Origin: Chitinophagales bacterium
GTDB lineage: Bacteria > Bacteroidota > Bacteroidia > Chitinophagales > JADIYW01
Direction of reading: 5' to 3'
Assembly: GCA_017984135.1 (NCBI GenBank)
Contig: JAGNZZ010000024.1
Coordinates: 2,182-39,583 of the forward strand
Length of the DNA: 37,402 bases
This document shows positions 32,688 to 37,402 of the stretch, piece by piece. Below the pieces are notes generated by a model, which saw nothing but the letters and a program-made list of their open reading frames with translations, searched no databases and was not told the DNA's origin. Numbering within the stretch: position 1 is the stretch's first letter; each line of letters begins with the position of its first letter. The position numbers were made by a program, and so were the translations under genes.

Positions 32688-33896
32688 TTATAGCTTTTCA
32701 AAAATTTCTTTTGACACTGTTTTACTATTTTTAATTGTCAATTCGTTCGTGATGTCCACAAATCCGAGTTTACATTTCTTGCCTAAATTGTCAAAGTGAA
32801 ATATTCCGAAATTGCTGTCTATTTGATTGGTTTTCGGATAAAGCAGTAATGTTTTTTCGGCTTTCCAATGTAGATTGTAAACAAACATTTGTTTTAAATC
32901 ATCGTCCGAAGGATTGTTAGTTTCGATAATTTTCCATTTTGTATCAATTACAAAATTTTCATCTTTGGTTTTTAAAACAATATCGGGACGAATGCGTTTG
33001 TTTTCCCAAAACTTATCTGAATTTTGAAATGAAACTTCTATTTCGTCTGTTTTGTGTTTTTGAAGAATGCGGAAAATGTATTCTTCCCACAATGCGTTCA
33101 TATCAAATAAAAGCGTGAGTAGATTGTCGTTTCCGTAATTCAGACTTGGCGAATAATTCAGAATAATGATTTTGGCAATGTCAATCGCTTTTTGATAATC
33201 GTGATTCTTTCTATCAATGATGATTTTTTCAAAATGTTTTTTCTGAATATTGATATTTTCAAAATTTTGAAATTCAAAGAGTAAACGATTTAATTTGTCT
33301 TTTAAAGAATCGTTTATAAAGGTTTTCAGAATCAATAAACCTTTGTACAGAATCTGATGCAACAAATGATTTTTGTCGTAAACCTGATGTTCGCAGTAAA
33401 AATATTCTTTGTGAATCAAATTTTGCTGAATATTTTGTGCGAAAAGTAATTTGCCTTTTAGTGCGTTTTGGTTGGATTGATTTTTTCTGTATTTTTTTAT
33501 CAAACTTTTTTTTACCAATCTTTCAACTTCGTTTAAATACAACTCGAAATAAACATCTAAAATCGAGTGGTATCGTTTTTTTAGTTGCGTTTCTGAAATA
33601 GATTCTACCTGAATGTGTTTGCAGACTTTGAGCATATTCAGTAACACATTTTGCCAAAGATTTTTGTCTGCATTTTCGTTCTTGTCTGCTTTTGGAAGGA
33701 TTTCAATCGTTAATCCACCAATTTGAATCACACCGACATAACTGCCAAAACGAATTCCTTTATGAATAATCGTAAAGTATTTGTTTTTGTGCAATTCATT
33801 GAATTTTACCATTGCATCAAAATGATGTTTTCGGAAAATTCCAGAATCATCGTATCGTAATTTCTGATGCTCAAATACTTGTATGTGTTTTTTCAT
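32688..33896 (-). CDS. mcrC: McrC-like nuclease subunit of a type IV restriction system
   Basis: 402 residues. The N-terminal beta-rich part (GSYVGVIQIGGLTIEILPKA) and mid helical part (LNMLKVCKHIQVESISETQL) fit the McrC/DUF2357 family. The nuclease core is D305 in RPDIVLKT, then D318-T-K320 in FVIDTKWK, plus Q333 and Y337 in KQMFVYN, a PD-(D/E)xK site with the QxxxY element. McrC is the nuclease that joins the McrB GTPase ring and cuts DNA with modified cytosines. The gene lies 811 bp from the mcrB end, separated by the hairpin cluster and a transposase gene. A perfect hairpin sits 14 bp before its ATG and may affect its expression. Confidence 0.93.
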   Translation of the reverse strand: MKKHIQVFEHQKLRYDDSGIFRKHHFDAMVKFNELHKNKYFTIIHKGIRFGSYVGVIQIGGLTIEILPKADKNENADKNLWQNVLLNMLKVCKHIQVESISETQLKKRYHSILDVYFELYLNEVERLVKKSLIKKYRKNQSNQNALKGKLLFAQNIQQNLIHKEYFYCEHQVYDKNHLLHQILYKGLLILKTFINDSLKDKLNRLLFEFQNFENINIQKKHFEKIIIDRKNHDYQKAIDIAKIIILNYSPSLNYGNDNLLTLLFDMNALWEEYIFRILQKHKTDEIEVSFQNSDKFWENKRIRPDIVLKTKDENFVIDTKWKIIETNNPSDDDLKQMFVYNLHWKAEKTLLLYPKTNQIDSNFGIFHFDNLGKKCKLGFVDITNELTIKNSKTVSKEIFEKL

Positions 33897-33910
33897 ATCT
33901 ATCTTTTGTT

Positions 33911-33927
33911 CAACTCCTACGGAGTTG
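33911..33927. repeat. Hairpin repeat A just upstream of mcrC
   Basis: CAACTCC-TAC-GGAGTTG: perfect 7-bp stem with a 3-nt loop, ending 14 bp before the mcrC start codon (33896). It is one base off the GAACTCC/GGAGTTC hairpins further along. Confidence 0.85.
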
Positions 33928-33932
33928 CTTTC

Positions 33933-34036
33933 CGAACTTCGTTCGTATCCCTGCTGTATCCACGAACTTCGTTCCGTATCTCTGTCATATCCCCGAACTT
34001 CGTTCGCATCCCTGCTGTATCCCCGAACTTCGTTCG
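33933..34036. repeat. Tandem array of four CGAAC-TTC-GTTCG hairpins, about 30-bp period
   Basis: The 13-bp palindrome CGAACTTCGTTCG (5-bp stem, TTC loop) starts at 33933, 33963 (one base variant), 33994 and 34024, spacing 30, 31 and 30 bp. Spacers are near-identical (TATCCCTGCTGTATCC type). The segment is clearly richer in G and C than its surroundings. Confidence 0.9.
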
Positions 34037-34050
34037 AGGTAATGCAAGTT

Positions 34051-34067
34051 GAACTCCTTCGGAGTTC
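34051..34067. repeat. Hairpin repeat B
   Basis: GAACTCC-TTC-GGAGTTC, a perfect 7-bp stem with a 3-nt loop. Confidence 0.85.
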
Positions 34068-34090
34068 TAAATGTATGCATCAAGACTTCA

Positions 34091-34107
34091 GATGCTTTGC
34101 TCGCATC
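34091..34107. repeat. Hairpin repeat C
   Basis: GATGC and GCATC arms around a 7-nt centre (TTTGCTC). Weaker than its neighbours, but it lies inside the hairpin cluster. Confidence 0.5.
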
Positions 34108-34149
34108 AGGGCAAACTTAATGCAACTCATATGCGGTTTTGTGCTGCAG

Positions 34150-34166
34150 GAACTCCGTAGGAGTTC
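34150..34166. repeat. Hairpin repeat D
   Basis: GAACTCC-GTA-GGAGTTC, the same 7-bp stem as repeat B with a different 3-nt loop. Stem kept, loop changed: a sign that the folded form is what matters. Confidence 0.85.
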
Positions 34167-34177
34167 AAGTCTCATTA

Positions 34178-34205
34178 CCCTGAACAAGCAAAGCGTAGTT
34201 CAGGG
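34178..34205. repeat. Hairpin repeat E
   Basis: CCCTGAAC and GTTCAGGG form a perfect 8-bp stem around a 12-nt loop (AAGCAAAGCGTA). Confidence 0.8.
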
Positions 34206-34226
34206 GATCACAACTACCTCACTCAC

Positions 34227-34245
34227 TGAACTCAGTAGGAGTTCA
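34227..34245. repeat. Hairpin repeat F, overlapping the transposase stop codon
   Basis: TGAACTC-AGTAG-GAGTTCA: 7-bp stem, 5-nt loop. Read on the minus strand its first three bases (34245-34243) are the TGA that ends the transposase gene, so the hairpin supplies the stop codon. Confidence 0.8.
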
Positions 34246-34695
34246 ATTATCTACCCAAAACCACTTAATATCATCTTCTATCTCAGCTTCTTTCCATAAG
34301 CGATGAATTTCCTCCTGAAAACTCTCGTTTTTATGGTGAGACTGCTGATTTTTTATATAATTGATTATTATGTCTTTTTCGTTTAATGAATAGGTCAAAG
34401 CACAATACTTAATTCCCCAACCTTTAAAATCAGGGAACAATTCAGATTCTTTCATCCATTTTGAAGAAGCTACTTTTACGGATTTTATAAAGTCAGATAA
34501 AGCAACCGAAGGATGTAAATCGATTAAAATATGGATATGATCTTCCATTCCGTTAATCCGATAAAGAAAGCATTTTTTATTTTTTACAATTCCCCAAATA
34601 TAGCGATACAATTCAGGAGCCTGTTCCAACGAAATCGATTTTTCACTCGCTTTAGTTCTAAAAATAATATGATATAAGATTCTTGTATAGGCCAT
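34243..34695 (-). CDS. HUH single-strand transposase, IS200-like / RAYT type
   Basis: 150 residues, full length for a Y1 transposase. The HUH motif is H53-I-H55 in MEDHIHILIDL. The catalytic Tyr113 and metal-site Gln117 are in IINYIKNQQSH, the Y-x3-Q spacing of IS200/IS605 TnpA. Such enzymes cut and rejoin single strands at hairpins. No tnpB, no matching ends of an IS605 element and a dense hairpin cluster at its 3' side favour a REP-associated (RAYT-like) enzyme over an autonomous insertion sequence. It lies between mcrB (11 bp upstream, after a TAATAA double stop) and mcrC, in the same direction, so it is transcribed with them. Confidence 0.92.
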   Translation of the reverse strand: MAYTRILYHIIFRTKASEKSISLEQAPELYRYIWGIVKNKKCFLYRINGMEDHIHILIDLHPSVALSDFIKSVKVASSKWMKESELFPDFKGWGIKYCALTYSLNEKDIIINYIKNQQSHHKNESFQEEIHRLWKEAEIEDDIKWFWVDN

Positions 34696-34706
34696 ATTTC
34701 AATTTA

Positions 34707-37154
34707 TTAATGCTCATAAACAGAAATAAATGTGCTTTCATTCCAATGCTCAAAAGGAGTGAAACGATACACTTTTTTATCTTCTAAAAAGTCATTTTCA
34801 TAAGCGAAGCTTTTGGGGAATTTTGCTGTATTTTCTTCTTGATAAATGAAACTTCCACCAAAAACCAAACCTATTTTTCCGAAATCACCATAAAAATATT
34901 CTTCCAAAAGCGGAATAATCTTGTCTTTAAAAACCAACTTCAAATCGTCTAAATTTTCAATCCCAATAAAGTACGAATGACCAATTTGATGGTCTTTGTC
35001 AATCAATACTTCAATGCGTTGGTTTATTGTTTCCAATAATTTTTTCAAATCAACATCTTGATATTCGGAATCCAACAAAATTTCGGGATTGGGTTTCATT
35101 TCAACAAATGAAAAACGTCTTCTCAAAGCAGTGTCCAAAGATTCTACACTTCGGTCTGCTGTGTTCATCGTGCCAATAACATAAACATTATTTGGAACAG
35201 AAAATTTATCATTGGAATAAGGAAGTGTAACTTCGGTTTGTTCCTTATTGCCTTTTCGTTTGTCTTCTTCCAAAAGTGTTATGAGTTCTCCGAAAATAGC
35301 CGAAACATTTCCTCTGTTGATTTCATCAATAATGAATACTAAATTGGGAATTAACTGTTCATTTCTATATTTTTTAGAAGCTAAATTTTCTTTAAAATCA
35401 ATCAAATTTGATACAGAAGCAGTAAATTGATTATGAAAGTTATTAGCTTTATCAAATTCCTTTATTTCATCTAAATTCTCGCATATATTATCTAGATCAG
35501 AATAAACTACTCTATCAACAACATCTCTTTTAGCGTTTATTTCTTTCCCTAATAATTGCTCAATTCTGTGTTTATAATTTCTAATTGTAATTTCTTTTAA
35601 ATCTAATGCACGCAGATATGTTTCATAATCGCCTAAAGTGAAATTAACTATATGCTCTTTTGACACTGCTTTGGCAGCTGCCGCTCTATTACATACTTGT
35701 TTAAAAATACCGTCTTTTACTTCGTAAGTAACATTACCATCAATCGTTTCAGGCTTTATTCCTTCTATAAAATCTTCATAGCTCAAACTTTGATGAAATG
35801 TAGTAAATACAATTTGTTTAGCGTTAACCAAATTTTCATATTCCGCATTTATTTCTTCACGAGTTCTTGCCTTTTTTCCGTTGATGATTTCAACAGCAAT
35901 TCGTTTTGTGTTGTATGTTTTCCCTGTTCCGGGAGCTCCAAACAAAATTTGATTGAGCGGAGTTTTTTTATCGGATTTTGTAATTTCCATTGGCTTTTTG
36001 GTTGTTGTTTGATAATCCAATTGACTCAAAATTTCATTTCTGAAATCAATATCAAAAGCCATTTGTTCCAATTCTTTCTTGTTGTGTTTGGAATATCCTG
36101 AAATTTGAGTGCGATTGAGTTCGTTTCCGATTGCGCCAAAAATCTTAATTTGATGATGGGTTATTTCTGAAATAGTATTTGTACCATTCCAATAGGCAGT
36201 TGGATTTCCATCAAAATTAGAATGATTTTCAGTGAACACATCAGTAGAAATAGTACCAAATATCAATTCACTACTTTTAAAATTCCCCACACGCCAAATA
36301 TATCTTTGACCTATCGTGAAAACAATAAATTTATTGTCTCGAAAATTGAAAACTAATCTTTGGTCATTTTGTTGCAAATTGAATTCTTCTATGATTTTAT
36401 CTAAAAACGCATAGTATTCCTCCAAATCTTTTCGATTAAAATCCTTCAATAGATTGACTAAATCAGGCTCTTTTAAACTACTAAAAACCACATACAAAAT
36501 ATTTTGAATCATTAAATACTTATCGTCCCAATCTGGTTTTGGATAAAATTTTCGATATGTATTAATGAATTTATTATCCAACAAAATTTCGTCAATGATT
36601 CGATTGGCTAATTCCAGTAAATGTAAAAATCGTTCTCCCGATTTTTTAGATTTGATGCTCAGTTGTTCGCAGAAGTTTTTGTAATAATCTGCTTTGTATA
36701 GCATATATTTTTCAGGAAATCGGAAAGCCAAATAAACTGAAATTGTTCGCTCATCTTGTTGAGCGTTAATGTTGGTTCGATTTAATACTTGTCTGACTTT
36801 AGGCAATAATTTCTCTGATTCGGCTTGAAAGGCTTTTATTCTTTGTGAAACTTCTACTGATTCATCATATAAATTGCGAAACATTTCTTTTGTTTCATTA
36901 GGGAAATTTTGAGCCGATTTTTCGATAAATCCCCAAGAGTTTTGATAGAGTAGATTTGCAACTTTGCTGAAAGAAGTCCGAAACATTTGATAAAAATCAT
37001 CTGCTTCTAATTTCCAATTTTGCTGAAATGTATTTATTGCTAAATATTTATACGCTTCGTTTGGTTCTCCGTTTTGTTCTAAAATGTCGATGTATTTCTC
37101 AATCAGTTCAGAAGTTATATTTTTTAACCTATCAGTCATTTCACTTAATGTCAT
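34707..37154 (-). CDS. mcrB: McrB-like AAA+ GTPase subunit of a type IV restriction system
   Basis: 815 residues. An N-terminal helical region (1-about 250) and a beta-rich module (about 265-385, with RYIWRVGNFKSSELIFGTIS) are probably DNA-recognition parts. The motor has Walker A GAPGTGKT at 406-413, VFTTFHQSLSYEDFIEGIKP (McrB-specific), Walker B FIIDEINRGN with D610, and the NTADRSVESLDTALRRRF sensor/Arg-finger segment. Walker A to Walker B is 204 residues, far more than the roughly 80 in E. coli McrB, because an extra segment (about 485-600) is inserted. It drives the McrC nuclease by GTP hydrolysis and translocation along modified DNA. It is first in the operon, with an exact consensus promoter upstream. 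Confidence 0.93.
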   Translation of the reverse strand: MTLSEMTDRLKNITSELIEKYIDILEQNGEPNEAYKYLAINTFQQNWKLEADDFYQMFRTSFSKVANLLYQNSWGFIEKSAQNFPNETKEMFRNLYDESVEVSQRIKAFQAESEKLLPKVRQVLNRTNINAQQDERTISVYLAFRFPEKYMLYKADYYKNFCEQLSIKSKKSGERFLHLLELANRIIDEILLDNKFINTYRKFYPKPDWDDKYLMIQNILYVVFSSLKEPDLVNLLKDFNRKDLEEYYAFLDKIIEEFNLQQNDQRLVFNFRDNKFIVFTIGQRYIWRVGNFKSSELIFGTISTDVFTENHSNFDGNPTAYWNGTNTISEITHHQIKIFGAIGNELNRTQISGYSKHNKKELEQMAFDIDFRNEILSQLDYQTTTKKPMEITKSDKKTPLNQILFGAPGTGKTYNTKRIAVEIINGKKARTREEINAEYENLVNAKQIVFTTFHQSLSYEDFIEGIKPETIDGNVTYEVKDGIFKQVCNRAAAAKAVSKEHIVNFTLGDYETYLRALDLKEITIRNYKHRIEQLLGKEINAKRDVVDRVVYSDLDNICENLDEIKEFDKANNFHNQFTASVSNLIDFKENLASKKYRNEQLIPNLVFIIDEINRGNVSAIFGELITLLEEDKRKGNKEQTEVTLPYSNDKFSVPNNVYVIGTMNTADRSVESLDTALRRRFSFVEMKPNPEILLDSEYQDVDLKKLLETINQRIEVLIDKDHQIGHSYFIGIENLDDLKLVFKDKIIPLLEEYFYGDFGKIGLVFGGSFIYQEENTAKFPKSFAYENDFLEDKKVYRFTPFEHWNESTFISVYEH

Positions 37155-37197
37155 TTTTTAAAAACATGTATAGTTTTATTTACACCTGCACGTACCC

Positions 37198-37229
37198 CAA
37201 AAATACACACAACACATATTATTACCAAA
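37198..37229 (-). promoter_or_regulatory. Predicted mcrBC operon promoter
   Basis: On the minus strand TTTG (37229-37226), 20-bp spacer, TATTTTTG (37205-37198): an exact fit to the Bacteroidota consensus. The leader to the mcrB ATG (37154) would be about 38 nt. Confidence 0.75.
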
Positions 37230-37251
37230 CTAAAATAAATATATTTTCACT

Positions 37252-37292
37252 TAAAATAAAATGCCGGATTGTAAGTTTTTTTTACAATCCGG
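37252..37292 (-). terminator. Intrinsic terminator for an incoming minus-strand gene
   Basis: CCGGATTGTAA (37264-37274) and TTACAATCCGG (37282-37292) make a perfect 11-bp stem with a 7-nt loop. Read on the minus strand it is followed by CATTTTATTTT. It would end transcription from a gene to the right of the window and insulate the mcrBC promoter 23 bp downstream. Confidence 0.65.
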
Positions 37293-37294
37293 AC

Positions 37295-37384
37295 ATGAAA
37301 ATCACCCATCAAACCCCAATAAAAACGATAGGTGATATTTACTTTAATATACTTTATTTAGAACGACATGGTTGGACAAAATAG
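37295..37384 (+). other. 29-codon plus-strand frame of unknown status
   Basis: An ATG three bases after the hairpin opens a frame reading MKITHQTPIKTIGDIYF, then NILYLERHGWTK and TAG. It has no promoter that I can see and no recognised family. It could be a fragment of a mobile-element gene or chance. On the opposite strand a frame ending at 37358 (PLFCPTMSF then TAA) could be the 3' end of the gene served by the terminator. Confidence 0.25.
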
Positions 37385-37402
37385 TGGCTTAATCGGTTTT
37401 TT

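Noticed and set aside
33933-34036. Possible CRISPR array (repeats every 30 bp)
   Set aside because: The repeated core is only 13 bp and palindromic, the spacers are nearly identical to each other, there are only four copies and no cas genes.
33812-34299. Three plus-strand frames of 61-138 codons over the hairpin cluster
   Set aside because: They arise from the repeats in different frames (ELRS-type repetition), overlap mcrC and the transposase on the other strand, and have no promoter or family.
22448-37154. One continuous defence island from the type IIG-like gene to mcrB
   Set aside because: The two systems are separated by about 8 kb of core metabolic genes (nrdJ, mqnE, hemH), so they are two separate loci.
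37264-37292. Terminal inverted repeat of an insertion sequence at the right edge
   Set aside because: The stem-loop followed by a T-rich run on the minus strand is better explained as a terminator; no transposase or partner repeat is visible in the window.

Overview
The window comes from an AT-rich member of the Bacteroidota. Evidence for this is the gliding-motility gene gldC, futalosine-pathway mqnE, DUF4286, the secreted family usually labelled 'asparagine synthetase B' in this phylum, several lipoproteins with short N-terminal signals, and above all many upstream regions carrying the Bacteroidota promoter -7 element TAnnTTTG. Order and family cannot be settled from the sequence; an environmental Chitinophagales- or Saprospirales-like lineage is a guess.

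Layout. 1-3328: two secreted proteins of unknown role on the minus strand, one cut by the left edge and one with a PDZ domain plus MORN repeats. 3581-5906: an ABC-F ATPase and gldC, probably one minus-strand unit. 6004-11470: a TetR-controlled tripartite efflux operon (TetR, TolC-like, a four-helix-bundle protein, EmrA-like, EmrB-like), with a double operator at its promoter and a 30-unit, 240-bp octanucleotide array directly before emrA. 11502-19112: lipoproteins, purS, a gatase-like secreted protein, a HExxH lipoprotein, a YciO/Sua5-type protein, a sterol-desaturase-type hydroxylase, a GNAT protein and a rhomboid protease. 19284-22292: proton-translocating transhydrogenase in three genes, closed by a strong terminator. 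22372-24889: a single-polypeptide type IIG-like restriction-modification enzyme. 25115-32157: nrdJ, an mqnE-GNAT-DUF4286 unit, an MFS transporter and hemH. 32688-37154: an McrBC type IV restriction operon split by an IS200/RAYT-type HUH transposase and a cluster of short hairpin repeats. No rRNA, tRNA or CRISPR array was seen.

How the parts work together. The efflux genes form a complete inner membrane-periplasm-outer membrane pump with its own repressor. Transhydrogenase, NrdJ, MqnE and HemH are core metabolism. The IIG-like enzyme and McrBC are two separate DNA-defence loci placed between housekeeping genes.

The most unusual signals are non-coding. First, 8-bp-periodic AT-rich arrays abut the start codons of emrA, abc-f and pntB, overlap the nrdJ stop codon, and have fainter relatives elsewhere. 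Second, a REPtron-like arrangement (HUH transposase plus hairpins, mostly with 3-nt loops) lies inside mcrBC. Third, McrB carries an extra domain of roughly 120 residues between Walker A and Walker B, part of which looks like the DNA-binding domain of tyrosine recombinases. Several genes also appear to have leaderless or nearly leaderless transcripts.
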